DNA of 64,000 nt from an uncultured Flavobacteriaceae bacterium (GCA_947502635.1 CANNAN010000006.1:186001-250000); one strand, 5' to 3'. Numbered from the stretch's first letter, positions 25,052 to 34,574 are shown. Numbers and translations: made by a program. The notes: generated from the sequence alone by a model not told the origin.

Positions 25052-25882
25052 ATGCACACTACAATAGAAAATATAAAAACGGAGCATATTACAGATAACG
25101 GTCTTTTTCCTTCATCTCAGGTGATGTTGGATTTAAAAAACTTAAAGAAAGTGTATCCAACACCAAAAGGTGATTATGTTGTTCTTGAAGATTTGAATCT
25201 TCAAATTAAAAAAGAAGAGTTTGTTACTATTATTGGACATTCGGGTTGTGGAAAAACTACTATGCTTTCCATGATAGCTGGGCTTAATGAGATTTCTGGA
25301 GGCAATATTTCGGTTTTAGGAAAACATATAAAAGGACCAGGCCCAGATAGAGGAGTGATCTTTCAATCGCCTAGTTTAATGCCATGGATGACTTCACTTC
25401 AAAATGTATTATTGGGAGTCAATCAAGTATTTCCACACGCTACCAAAGCACAGCGTAATGATATTGCTAAATACTATTTACAAAAGGTAGGGTTGGAAGA
25501 TGCATTTAATAAAAAAGCATCTGAACTATCTCAAGGGATGCAACAACGTGTAGGAATTGCCAGAGCTTTTGCTATAAAGCCAAAAGTTTTGCTGTTGGAT
25601 GAGCCTTTTGGGATGTTAGATTCTTTAACAAGAGGTGAACTCCAGGATATTTTAATTGAAATTTGGAATAAAGAAAAAATTACAGCAGTTATGATCACTC
25701 ACGATGTGGATGAAGCTATTTTTTTAGCAGACCGTGTGGTGATGATGACAAGTGGTCCTAAAGCAAAAATAGGGGACGTTCTAAGTATTGACTTTGAAAG
25801 ACCAAGAACTCGTAAAACTGTTTTAGAACACGATGATTATTATAAATATAGAAAACATTTAATAGATTTTTTAGAGCATTAA
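25052..25882 (+). CDS. Nitrate ABC transporter ATPase 2 (NrtD type)
   Basis: A 276-residue ABC ATPase with Walker A GHSGCGKTT, Q-loop QSPSLMPW, Walker B VLLLDEP and a normal switch His (MITHDVDEA). The signature is altered to LSQGMQQR, with Gln where Gly is usual. The two ATPases probably form a heterodimer in which the sites are not equivalent. It starts 9 bases after the first ATPase gene. Confidence 0.9.
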   Translation: MHTTIENIKTEHITDNGLFPSSQVMLDLKNLKKVYPTPKGDYVVLEDLNLQIKKEEFVTIIGHSGCGKTTMLSMIAGLNEISGGNISVLGKHIKGPGPDRGVIFQSPSLMPWMTSLQNVLLGVNQVFPHATKAQRNDIAKYYLQKVGLEDAFNKKASELSQGMQQRVGIARAFAIKPKVLLLDEPFGMLDSLTRGELQDILIEIWNKEKITAVMITHDVDEAIFLADRVVMMTSGPKAKIGDVLSIDFERPRTRKTVLEHDDYYKYRKHLIDFLEH

Positions 25883-26038
25883 TTGATTACTAGAACTCAA
25901 AAAATATAGCAATATAAAGATGAGGTTATATGAGATTTATCATAAACTGAAAGTTAAGCCAACTTTATATTTGTAAGATAAAAAATTAAGAATAAAGATT
26001 AAATCAACTCAAACATAAAAAACTTAAAACAAGAAAAA

Positions 26039-27316
26039 ATGAAAAGACACTATGTGATTTTGGGATTACTACTAGGGTGCTTACAATTTGCACAAGCACA
26101 ATTTACTTTAGATGGCGAATTTAGACCACGTACAGAATATAGAAATGGTTTTGGAAACCTTATAGCAGATGATGCGGATGCAGGTTTTGGGATATCAACA
26201 AGAGTACGTTTAAATGCAGGATATAAAACGGAAGCTTACAAAGTATTTGTAAGTTTACAGGATATCATGGTATGGGGCGAGAACAGACAGATTTTACCTT
26301 ACGATCAAAATAACTCATTTGCCGTTTTTCAGGCTTGGGCCGAAATTAATTTAGGAGAAGGATGGTCGACCAAATTTGGGCGTCAGGTACTGTCTTACGA
26401 CGATCAACGTATCCTTGGTGGTTTAGATTGGGCACAACAAGGACGAAATCATGACGCTGCCTTGATAAAATATAAAAAAGACAAATTTTTACTTGACGTA
26501 GCATTAGCTTTTAACCAAGATTATTCAAATCCTACAGGTTTTCAATCTGTTGGAACACCTTATAATACTACAGGTTTCTTCTCTTATAAAACCATGCAAT
26601 ATGCTTATTTAAAACAAGCTTGGGATAATTTTTCTGGAAGTTTGTTATTAATGAACAATGGTTTTCAGGAATTTGATACCAATAATGATCCAGATGGTGT
26701 AAGTAACCTTCAAACTTTGGGGACGCATTTAAACTATAAAGCAGGAAGCTTTGGTTTGGCTGCAAATGCCTTCATACAAACAGGTAAAAGACAAGGAGAG
26801 GTAGATGTAAAAGGAGCTTATCTTTTAGGCCTGGATCTATCTTATAAAGCATCAGATAAAGTAGGCTTAGGTGCAGGTTTAGAAATTATAAGTGGTAATG
26901 ATGGAGATCCTGGTGAAACAGGTGCGTTTTTTCCACTTTACGGAACCAATCATAAATTTAACGGATTTATGGATTACTTCTATGTGGGAAATCATGCAAA
27001 TTCAATAGGTTTATTTGATGTGCACGTGAGTGCAAACTTCAAATTAAATGATACATCTAGTCTTCTTGTTAAAGCCTTGAATTTTAGTGGGGAACAAGAG
27101 TTAGCTAGTGGTGAAAAATCATTAGGAACTGAAATTGACCTGGTATACAAAAAGAAATTTAAAGGTTATGCTTTGGTTGCAGGATATTCTCATATGTTCG
27201 CATCAGATGGTATGTATGAGTTAAAAGGAATTACAGAAGATGCTGCATCCGACACACAGAATTGGGCTTGGGTTATGTTAGTATTAAAGCCTAAGTTTTT
27301 AAATACAGCAAAATAA
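26039..27316 (+). CDS. Alginate-export-family outer-membrane beta-barrel porin
   Basis: A 425-residue protein with a cleavable signal peptide (ending FAQAQF). Alternating beta-strands run throughout, and the early segment (LDGEFRPRTEYRNGFG, then ISTRVRLNAGY, then GRQVLSYDDQRILG) is typical of alginate-export/AlgE-like barrels. Its position 156 bases after the nitrate ATPases suggests an outer-membrane channel for nitrate or nitrite; that substrate is inferred from context only. Transcription likely ends at the strong hairpin downstream. Confidence 0.8.
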   Translation: MKRHYVILGLLLGCLQFAQAQFTLDGEFRPRTEYRNGFGNLIADDADAGFGISTRVRLNAGYKTEAYKVFVSLQDIMVWGENRQILPYDQNNSFAVFQAWAEINLGEGWSTKFGRQVLSYDDQRILGGLDWAQQGRNHDAALIKYKKDKFLLDVALAFNQDYSNPTGFQSVGTPYNTTGFFSYKTMQYAYLKQAWDNFSGSLLLMNNGFQEFDTNNDPDGVSNLQTLGTHLNYKAGSFGLAANAFIQTGKRQGEVDVKGAYLLGLDLSYKASDKVGLGAGLEIISGNDGDPGETGAFFPLYGTNHKFNGFMDYFYVGNHANSIGLFDVHVSANFKLNDTSSLLVKALNFSGEQELASGEKSLGTEIDLVYKKKFKGYALVAGYSHMFASDGMYELKGITEDAASDTQNWAWVMLVLKPKFLNTAK

Positions 27317-27370
27317 TTATTATAAAAATATAATCTATTTATAGATTTTCGAGAATGACTAACTCAAAAT

Positions 27371-27405
27371 AAAAGAGAAACCCGCTTAAAGCGGGTTTCT
27401 CTTTT
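27371..27405. terminator. Bidirectional intrinsic terminator between converging operons
   Basis: AAAAGAGAAACCCGC-TTAAA-GCGGGTTTCTCTTTT is a perfect long stem flanked by A and T runs, so it can stop transcription from both the porin gene (plus) and the response-regulator operon (minus). Confidence 0.9.
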
Positions 27406-27427
27406 ATTAAACTGCCTTTAAACGAAA

Positions 27428-28069
27428 TTACAATTTATAAATACCATTCTTGATAGCATATAATACAAGACCTATTCTGTTTTTTACATTCAATTTTTGA
27501 AAAAGCGCATCTCTATAACCATCAATTGTTTTTGGGCTTAAAAACATCTTTTCGGCTATTTCTTTATATGTCATTTCGGAGCAGGTGTGTATTATAAATT
27601 CTATTTCTCTATCTTTTAGTTTAATTTTACTTGAATTATCTTCATTTAAAGAATTGATTAATATGTTAGAAACATCTTTGGTATGATAATAACCATGTTT
27701 TATAGTTTCTATTAAAGCTAATTCTAAAACATCTTTCTCAACATCTTTCAATAAATAACCTTTAGCACCAGCTTTAAGCATTTTAATGATTGTTATGTCG
27801 TTCTCTTCTACAGAAAGTGCTATAACTTTAATTTTTGGGTATTCATTTTTTATAATCTCTGTGGTCTCTATACCATTTAAAATAGGCATATTAACATCCA
27901 TAAGTATAATATCTGGAATATTACTTGGGGTTTTTAGTTTTGTAAGGAGTTCTTTTCCATTTTTACAGGTATAAAGCACATTAAAATCTTTAAAGGAATT
28001 TACCAGACTTGCAATGGCTTGGGATAATAAAATATGGTCTTCAACAATTACGATTTTATATGCTTTCAT
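27428..28069 (-). CDS. NarL/FixJ-family response regulator
   Basis: A 213-residue two-domain regulator. The receiver domain has the acidic pair near the N-terminus (VEDH), phospho-acceptor Asp in DVNMPILNG and Lys in GYLLKDVEKD. The LuxR-type helix-turn-helix near the C-terminus reads LKDREIEF, then MTYKEIAEKMFLSPKTIDGYR. It starts 2 bases after the kinase gene's stop and is its cognate partner. It lies next to the nitrate porin but on the opposite strand. A nitrate or nitrite link, as for NarL proteins, is possible but not shown by sequence. Confidence 0.93.
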   Translation of the reverse strand: MKAYKIVIVEDHILLSQAIASLVNSFKDFNVLYTCKNGKELLTKLKTPSNIPDIILMDVNMPILNGIETTEIIKNEYPKIKVIALSVEENDITIIKMLKAGAKGYLLKDVEKDVLELALIETIKHGYYHTKDVSNILINSLNEDNSSKIKLKDREIEFIIHTCSEMTYKEIAEKMFLSPKTIDGYRDALFQKLNVKNRIGLVLYAIKNGIYKL

Positions 28070-28071
28070 GG

Positions 28072-28818
28072 TTAAAGTTTGTAGGTTATAGTTAATTTTG
28101 TACCTATATTGGGTTCAGAGATAATTGTAGCATGTGCGTTTACCAATTTTGCTCTGTTTTTCATGTTAGTTAGTCCTAGTCCTGAATGCTCTTGTTCGTT
28201 TAAATCGAAACCTAAACCATTATCCTTTGCAGTTATAATTAACATGTCTGTTTGATAGTTTAAAATAATACTTAGATGTGTTGCTTTTGCATGTTTTATA
28301 GTGTTTGAAAAAAATTCTTGTAAAATTCTAAAGAATACAATTTCCGTTTTACTATCAATTTTTGTTTGTTGACCTTTAATAGTGAGTTTAGATTCTATAA
28401 AGTTAAGTCTGTTAAATCTATTAACTTCACCTGAAATGGCTTGTTCTAAGGACATGTTTTTTAGAGCGTCTGGGCTAATTAATTTAGATAAGTCCCTTAG
28501 TTCTTTAAGGCTTTTATTAAGTGTTTCTTTTACTTCATCGACCGAAGAATTGTTTTGTAACTGTATTTTTGCTAAGGTTAATAACTGACCAATATTGTCA
28601 TGTAATTCCCAGCTAATATTCCTAAATGTTTCTTCTCTAATCTCAATTTGCGCTTTAGATATTTCTTGTTCAAAATGTTTTTTGGCAAACTCATTTTTTA
28701 AAAGCAGCGCATTTTTTCTTTTTTTGAAAAGAATAAAAAGTGAAATCATTGTAATTATTAAAATGAATAATACAACTGACGATATAATTAAAAATGATTG
28801 TATTTCTTTTTCGTCCAT
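28072..28818 (-). CDS. Membrane-bound sensor histidine kinase (HisKA_3 type)
   Basis: A 248-residue kinase with one N-terminal membrane helix (about residues 8-30) and almost no periplasmic part. Phospho-acceptor His is in WELHDNIGQ, the N-box is EFFSNTIKHA, and the ATP lid region has DNGLGFDLN and GLGLTNMKNRAK. A sensor domain is absent, so the signal must come from a partner. The 215-residue membrane protein whose gene overlaps this start by 31 bases is the obvious one. Confidence 0.92.
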   Translation of the reverse strand: MDEKEIQSFLIISSVVLFILIITMISLFILFKKRKNALLLKNEFAKKHFEQEISKAQIEIREETFRNISWELHDNIGQLLTLAKIQLQNNSSVDEVKETLNKSLKELRDLSKLISPDALKNMSLEQAISGEVNRFNRLNFIESKLTIKGQQTKIDSKTEIVFFRILQEFFSNTIKHAKATHLSIILNYQTDMLIITAKDNGLGFDLNEQEHSGLGLTNMKNRAKLVNAHATIISEPNIGTKLTITYKL

Positions 28819-29435
28819 GTAAAGCCTATTATATAAGAACCATATAAAACTATATTTAAAACAAACAAAATAATCTTAAATGTACTATTACCAACCCAAA
28901 CATTAAAATATTTAGATAATAATATAAATGGTATCATACCGATATTAAATAAAACTAAGGCTACAGTGATCCAAAAACTTAATTTATATTTTATTTTTAG
29001 AGTATAATCTGAATTAAATAGCTGATGTAGATGAAACCCTGCTAAAATTAATACAAAGGAGGCACCTATTACAAAACTATATCTATGGAACTCGACATTT
29101 GTACTATTAATAAAATACAAAATCATAAATATAATACTCAATACAATAATTATTTTCTTATAGAATTTTTCTACTAAAATAGTATAGTACCACCAGTAGT
29201 AAAACAAAAAGCTAGCTCCTGTATACACATAATAAACCCAGTTATTATCTAGTTCTAAATAACCAAATAAAGGACCTAGTATCGTATCTGTAAAAAAAGT
29301 TAGCCATAAAAAAAATAAAAAATAACGTTCAGACGAATTTACATACTTCTTATAATGAATCAATGCAACAATAGCAGCCATAAGCTCAAGTGCATTAATG
29401 GAATACGATAAAAAGTATGAATATGTACTATCCAT
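28788..29435 (-). CDS. Multi-pass membrane protein of a two-component operon
   Basis: A 215-residue protein with six or seven hydrophobic helices and no recognised domain. Its gene overlaps the kinase gene by 31 bases, so expression is coupled. The kinase has no sensor domain of its own, so this protein could be a separate membrane sensor. Aromatic-rich loops (YYWWYYTIL) are noticeable. The role is inferred from gene order. Confidence 0.7.
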   Translation of the reverse strand: MDSTYSYFLSYSINALELMAAIVALIHYKKYVNSSERYFLFFLWLTFFTDTILGPLFGYLELDNNWVYYVYTGASFLFYYWWYYTILVEKFYKKIIIVLSIIFMILYFINSTNVEFHRYSFVIGASFVLILAGFHLHQLFNSDYTLKIKYKLSFWITVALVLFNIGMIPFILLSKYFNVWVGNSTFKIILFVLNIVLYGSYIIGFTWTKKKYNHF

Positions 29436-29448
29436 TTTACATAATCTT

Positions 29449-29943
29449 TTATTTTAAGTCTTTTGGAGGTCTACCTGCATGACCATAATTATAAGCTGGG
29501 ATTTCTTCAATGTTATCATTTATAACAACATTAGAACTTATGGGAAAGAAACTCGCTTTAGAATTTGTTTTGTTACCAGTAGGAACCAAAAATACAGTAG
29601 AGTAGCCAGGATCTGGATATTTTTCATCTCTAGGGTAGGCACCATTATAAATGCGAATACCTAAATTTTCGTAGCCTAATGGTTTAGCCTCTTGCTCTAT
29701 ATAAGCAATATATTTTTTTAATTCCTCTAGGTCAAACCAGAATTCACGGCGATCTTCTTCTTCTAAATTTAAATACTTATTTATAATGGCTCCTCGAGTT
29801 TTTATAAATTCATCTTCCAAACTATTCGCATATTCATAATCAATAGTTTGTCGTGGTGCTTCAATTTTTTCTTTACATGATTGAAAAAACAATGTCATGA
29901 TTGCTAAGAAAAATACTAACTTTTGAATTGATTTTGTTTTCAT
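29449..29943 (-). CDS. Uncharacterised lipoprotein at the head of the two-component operon
   Basis: A 164-residue lipoprotein (FFQSCKEK). It has a predicted helical middle part (EDEFIKTRGAIINKYLNLEEEDRREFW, rich in charge) and a C-terminal segment GYSTVFLVPTGNK ... GHAGRPPKDLK. I do not recognise the family. It starts the minus-strand operon and ends 13 bases before the membrane protein gene, so it may present a periplasmic ligand to the sensor. Confidence 0.7.
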   Translation of the reverse strand: MKTKSIQKLVFFLAIMTLFFQSCKEKIEAPRQTIDYEYANSLEDEFIKTRGAIINKYLNLEEEDRREFWFDLEELKKYIAYIEQEAKPLGYENLGIRIYNGAYPRDEKYPDPGYSTVFLVPTGNKTNSKASFFPISSNVVINDNIEEIPAYNYGHAGRPPKDLK

Positions 29944-30246
29944 TGAGATTTTTAATTAAACGGTTAATTCCAAAAATACATATTAATATTTGAAGTATTG
30001 CATACTACCTTGATGTTGTATAGAATGTGTGTTTGTGTTAATTTGTTGGTAATTAGTTTTTTATGTCTATTTTTTGAATGATTCAGGAGGGTTTTCTTTA
30101 TTGAAAAAAAGGGAAAACCCCCCTGTTTTAAAAATAATACACCTGCTATTATTTGGAATAATCTCCCAACTGTTTTTCAGGCTTTTCTCTCTTGAGCTAG
30201 CATGGCTTTCAAGATACCTTTACCAAATATTAAAAATTAAAGTATT
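29944..30246. other. Divergent intergenic region with a strong hairpin
   Basis: The region separates the minus-strand signalling operon from the plus-strand gene at 30247. A hairpin at 30084-30124 pairs CAGGAGGGTTTTC with GGAAAACCCCCCTG. The open frame 30074-30271 starts in the hairpin and has no family features. Confidence 0.55.
30084..30124 (+). other. Hairpin upstream of the 221-residue hypothetical gene
   Basis: A stem of about 13 pairs with one mismatch encloses a 15-base A/T-rich loop. A weak T-run follows (TGTTTTA). It could be a transcript leader structure or an old terminator. Confidence 0.45.
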
Positions 30247-30912
30247 ATGGAAACTATTAGTAGTACGTTAACAACTAGTTACACTATTGACGGTACTTGG
30301 ATTAATAATGAAAAGGACACAAAAAGTGCTACTAAAATCATTATTTCTAACAGAGGTAAAAATGTTCAGGTATTAAAAAGGGGGCATTCAAAAAATTGTG
30401 ATTGGGGAACAAAAATACTTACTCCTGAAACTAATAGTATAAATATGTATTGGGCGATTTTTGATAACAGTATTGCGAAATCTACATTCATATTTACCAT
30501 TAATAATAATAAAATGGAAGTCAGGTATGAACAAGATTATAAATCACCATCTAAGGAAGCAAAACGTTTTGTTGAAAATTTCACGAAACTTGACCTGCCT
30601 GTGTATGAACCCATAGTAGCATCAACACCAGTTGAAGTTATGGCATCTACAGCGATTGAGTTGGAGGATCAGCTTAAACATAATGATGATAGACCTATTT
30701 TACTTTCTGATGATTCAGAGAGTAACCATGATTTTAAGCATCTATACTATGACTTGCCTAGTACCTATCATTTGCGACATAATGATAACCAAAATCATAA
30801 TTCACAGAAATGGATACTAAAAGTTTCGATATATATTGGTGCCATTTTAAACAGAGTACGTAATACTGTTTCTATTCGTAGATTAATATCATTAACAGAT
30901 ATGACTACCTAA
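30247..30912 (+). CDS. Uncharacterised protein
   Basis: A 221-residue protein with no signal peptide. The N-terminal half (YTIDGTWINNEKDTKSATKIIISNRG to NNKMEVRYEQDY) looks like a small beta-barrel of the type that measures how a sample responds, seen as DGTWxN repeats in lipocalin-like proteins. The C-terminal half is polar and histidine- and asparagine-rich and ends in a basic amphipathic segment. I recognise no family. An intrinsic terminator follows. Confidence 0.55.
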   Translation: METISSTLTTSYTIDGTWINNEKDTKSATKIIISNRGKNVQVLKRGHSKNCDWGTKILTPETNSINMYWAIFDNSIAKSTFIFTINNNKMEVRYEQDYKSPSKEAKRFVENFTKLDLPVYEPIVASTPVEVMASTAIELEDQLKHNDDRPILLSDDSESNHDFKHLYYDLPSTYHLRHNDNQNHNSQKWILKVSIYIGAILNRVRNTVSIRRLISLTDMTT

Positions 30913-31316
30913 CGCATTAATGTGGTGTTAATAAGAGTAAGCTCCCCAGCATTTAAGGTAAGGTTTACGAAGGAAACAAAAGTACTTGGTATTATTCTAT
31001 TATAGAACGGTTTTAGATTTATTATGCTAAGTATTAGTTAAGACCCCGAAATATTTTTGGGGTCTTATATTTTTAATTTATCCACGAATAGACATATAAA
31101 TTCGATAAAATGCTGTTTTTTATTTAATTAGTAAAAAAAATCTTTCGACTTTTGAAAAAACTTCTTTCTTTCGCTATTTTTAAAACTTAATTTGCTTGGA
31201 AATTATTTGTGCATAAAAGTTTCTAACAGAGAAACTAAAAAAACAAAGAATATCACTACAACATATGTGCAGTATTCAAGTAAGCAAATATAAATTTAAC
31301 CCTAAATTTTTACTAA
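30913..31316. other. Intergenic region before the polysaccharide-protein genes
   Basis: It holds the terminator of the upstream gene, then an AT-rich stretch that must contain the promoter of the 1085-residue gene. No other gene or repeat was seen. Confidence 0.5.
31040..31073 (+). terminator. Intrinsic terminator after the 221-residue gene
   Basis: AAGACCCC, an 11-base loop and GGGGTCTT are followed by a T-rich tail (ATATTTTT). Confidence 0.8.
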
Positions 31317-34300
31317 ATGAAATCTAAATTATTGACTATTTGTATGTTGGTTCTATTGACCACATTCACAGAAGCGTTTGCACAACGCCCTTTTTTTAAC
31401 AAAAACAAAGACATTTTAATCGCTCAATTTGATAGCAAACCAGACCCCGATGACATCCATGCTCAAGCAGCTTTGGGATGTATGCTAGTACACCCCGATC
31501 TTGATGGTGTGAATTATTATGCAGTTGCAGGAGCTATTGGTATTCAAGGAGGGAAATTTATTGATTCTGATGCGCTGTTTAACATGGCCTTTGGAAGTAA
31601 TAAATGGACAGATGCAGACGCTAACTGGTCAGCATCAGTTACCAAAATAAAAAACAAAGTGATACCAATTCTACAAAATGGAGGAAAGGTATGGGTTCAA
31701 GAAGCTGGTCAGTCTAATATAACAGCAGATTGGATTGCTCAAGTACTCCAAACTGTTTCTGCTAATACTGTTAAAAATAACGTAATTGTTGTTCAGCATA
31801 GTAATTGGAATGAAGACAAAACAGCTTCTTCAGACCTAAGTTATGTAAAAAACAAAACGAAGTATTTTGCCATTGATGATGGTAATGCTCCTTTTGGAGC
31901 TAATTGGGGAAATCGCGGACCATGGGAAACCCCAGAATATAGAGCGAAACCTAATAAATGGATTGCACAAGCAAAATCCTCTATGAACCCAAAGGCAAAA
32001 CAACTTTGGAGAGAAGCAGATAGAGTTATTGATGCTATGTGGCCAAATGGATACCCTCATGACTGGTCTCATATTCACTTTGATGGTGTCGATTATTCTG
32101 ATTGTGCCGAAAACTGGTGGATTTTCAATATTGGAGATAAAGCAAATAGTACTCCTAAATTTTGGAGTAGGTATGTGACTAATATTCCAAATACACCTAG
32201 TGATGATGTAACAGGTGTAACTGTTTCTCCAGCGTCTATAACTATAACAGAGAATCAGACATCAAGCCTTACAGCAACAGTACTTCCTTCTACAGCTGGT
32301 AACAAAAATGTATCATGGAGTTCAAGTAATGAGTCTGTGGCAACAGTTAACTCTAATGGAGTCGTAACAGGTGTTTCTCAAGGATCTTCAACTATTACAG
32401 TAACTACGCAACAAGGTAGTTTTACGGCGTCCACTTCTGTAACTGTAACAGCTGGAACAGGAGGAGAAACTCAGACGTTTAGCGCTATTAACGATGCTTA
32501 TTTACAAGGTACTACACGTTATAATACTGCCGACCTTAGGGTTGAGTCTGGTAACAGAATATCTTATCTCATGTTTGATCTTAGTTCAGTTTCAGGTACT
32601 ATTAGTAGTGCTAAACTTAAGTTATCTACAAGTAATGATGCAGGAAATGGTACGATCAACGTAAAACTAGGTACTGGCAATAGCTGGACAGAGACAACAT
32701 TGTCTAACACAAACAAACCTGATACAGGAGCTCAATTAGGTACGTTAAATTCAACTTATGCATTGAATCAATCGTATACATGGACATTGGATCCAGCTCA
32801 AATTAATGGAGGCGGGAAATTAAGTTTGATTGTAATGGCTACTGGAGGCAATGATGTGTCTTTTGCTTCTCATGAAAATACGAATGCATCTAAAAGACCT
32901 GTATTAACAATTACTACAACAGGTAATTCTTCATCAATAGAACCTCTTAGTGTAACTGTCAATCCTACTTCTTTTTCACTTCAAACTGAAGAAACAAGAA
33001 CTTTAGCTGCTACTATACTTCCTAGTGATGCGACAAACAAAAATGTTACCTGGAGTTCAAGCAATACAGCCATTGCAACAGTAAGTAATAATGGAGTTGT
33101 TACAGCTGTTGCTGAAGGAAATGCAACAATTACAGCAACGACAGTTGAAGGTGCCTTCACTGGAACAAGTGCTGTTACTGTTAGTGCTACGAATACAGAT
33201 TGTGATAAAATTTTTGAGGAAAAAAATGGTATGGTTGCCGTTGAAGCCGAAGATTTTGTTGGGCAAGTAAAAATCAATGAGAGAGAATGGTTTACTATTG
33301 GTGCTGGAGCCACGACACCAACACCAGATCCAGATGCTAGCCATGCAGGAACTGCCAGTGGAGGTAAATACATTGAGTTACTACCAGATACCCGAGTAAC
33401 ACATAGTGACCCATTAATTAATGGTGTGAATTTCTCTAATGCTCCTGGTGTTGCAGGTGTTATAAATTATAAAGTTAAATTTAATTCTCCTGGTAAGTAT
33501 TTTGTATGGGTAAGAGCTTATTCTACAGGATCTGAAGATAACGGAGTTCATGTGGGTATTGATGGTACATGGCCTGAGTCTGGAAAAAAAATGCAATGGT
33601 GTAGTGGTAAAAATGCCTGGACATGGGAAAGTAAACAACGTACAAATGCAAACCATTGTGGTGTAGCACAACAAATTTTCTTAGATGTACCATCTGCAGG
33701 GATACACACTATTTCTTTTTCAATGAGAGAAGATGGTTTTGAAATGGATAAGTTTATTTTGTCAAAGGCATATACAAAGCCTTCAGGTAATGGTGCTGCT
33801 CCTGTTACTGCTATCTGTGATGGCGATGTAGAGGCTACGGTTACGCTTTCCCCTATACATGATTCTTATTTACAAGGTTCTACTAATTTTAATAACACAA
33901 TTCTTAGAATAGAATCAGGGAATAGAGTAGGGTACCTTCAATATGATTTAAGTGGTGTTTCTGGAACAATAACCAAAGCAGAATTGAAAATGACTTGCAA
34001 TGGTGATTCTGGAAATGGTACTATTAATATTAACCTTGGTACTTCCAATAACTGGACGGAAACAACGCTTTCCAATTCAAATAAGCCAGCTTCAGGTGTG
34101 TTATTAGGCAATCTTAATAGTACTTATAGTGTTGGAACAACTTATACTTGGTTACTTGATGAAAGTGCATTAAGTAGTGGTGGTAATCTAAGTTTAATTG
34201 CAACTTCTACAGGAGGAAACGATGTCGCATTTGCTTCAAAAGAAAATAGTGCTGCTGAACCTAAGTTGGTAATTACCTATAATGCTACTAGTTTAAGAAA

Positions 34301-34574
34301 GGCAGATGTTTTAGGCAAGTTTTCATCAAAGAAACCAATAGTAGAGCTTTTTCCTAATCCAATTAACAAAGGGACATTTAAAATTAATTTAAATGAGAAA
34401 AGTGGCTTCTCAAATGTGAATATATTTGATAGTAAAGGACAACTGATTTACAAAACAGTAACTAGTGAAAAACAGTTAACTCTTGATTCAAAAATTTTCA
34501 CTTCAAGTGGACTTTATTTTATCAATATTATAAATAATAATGATAGCCAAACAATAAAAGCAGTGGTTAAATAA
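31317..34574 (+). CDS. Secreted nucleoside-hydrolase-like protein with Ig-like and carbohydrate-binding modules (T9SS)
   Basis: A 1085-residue secreted protein. After the signal peptide, residues about 25-295 contain IAQFDSKPDPDDIHAQAAL, an Asp-rich loop like that of nucleoside hydrolases and DUF1593 proteins. Then follow a Big_2 Ig-like domain (about 298-380), a CBM96/DNRLRE-like beta-sandwich (383-535), a second Big_2 (543-625), a CBM6-like or agarase-associated binding domain (628-825), a second CBM96-like domain (839-985) and a T9SS type A sorting domain (VELFPNPINKG onward, 1008-1085). It is probably displayed on the cell surface and bound to algal polysaccharide. The GH16 gene directly downstream shares the Big_2, CBM96 and sorting modules. 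The catalytic role of the first domain is unproven. Confidence 0.8.
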   Translation: MKSKLLTICMLVLLTTFTEAFAQRPFFNKNKDILIAQFDSKPDPDDIHAQAALGCMLVHPDLDGVNYYAVAGAIGIQGGKFIDSDALFNMAFGSNKWTDADANWSASVTKIKNKVIPILQNGGKVWVQEAGQSNITADWIAQVLQTVSANTVKNNVIVVQHSNWNEDKTASSDLSYVKNKTKYFAIDDGNAPFGANWGNRGPWETPEYRAKPNKWIAQAKSSMNPKAKQLWREADRVIDAMWPNGYPHDWSHIHFDGVDYSDCAENWWIFNIGDKANSTPKFWSRYVTNIPNTPSDDVTGVTVSPASITITENQTSSLTATVLPSTAGNKNVSWSSSNESVATVNSNGVVTGVSQGSSTITVTTQQGSFTASTSVTVTAGTGGETQTFSAINDAYLQGTTRYNTADLRVESGNRISYLMFDLSSVSGTISSAKLKLSTSNDAGNGTINVKLGTGNSWTETTLSNTNKPDTGAQLGTLNSTYALNQSYTWTLDPAQINGGGKLSLIVMATGGNDVSFASHENTNASKRPVLTITTTGNSSSIEPLSVTVNPTSFSLQTEETRTLAATILPSDATNKNVTWSSSNTAIATVSNNGVVTAVAEGNATITATTVEGAFTGTSAVTVSATNTDCDKIFEEKNGMVAVEAEDFVGQVKINEREWFTIGAGATTPTPDPDASHAGTASGGKYIELLPDTRVTHSDPLINGVNFSNAPGVAGVINYKVKFNSPGKYFVWVRAYSTGSEDNGVHVGIDGTWPESGKKMQWCSGKNAWTWESKQRTNANHCGVAQQIFLDVPSAGIHTISFSMREDGFEMDKFILSKAYTKPSGNGAAPVTAICDGDVEATVTLSPIHDSYLQGSTNFNNTILRIESGNRVGYLQYDLSGVSGTITKAELKMTCNGDSGNGTININLGTSNNWTETTLSNSNKPASGVLLGNLNSTYSVGTTYTWLLDESALSSGGNLSLIATSTGGNDVAFASKENSAAEPKLVITYNATSLRKADVLGKFSSKKPIVELFPNPINKGTFKINLNEKSGFSNVNIFDSKGQLIYKTVTSEKQLTLDSKIFTSSGLYFINIINNNDSQTIKAVVK

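Noticed and set aside
30074-30271. Plus-strand open frame of 65 codons before the 221-residue gene
   Set aside because: It begins in a hairpin, overlaps the next gene's start and has no recognisable protein features.
31025-31042. TAAGTATTAG half-site before the terminator of the 221-residue gene
   Set aside because: Only one arm fits and it lies at the end of a gene, not at a promoter.
32981-33373. 130-codon minus-strand frame inside the 1085-residue gene
   Set aside because: Valine/alanine-rich antisense frame across a Big_2 domain, as also seen at 35591-35857; typical shadow of threonine-rich Ig-like coding.
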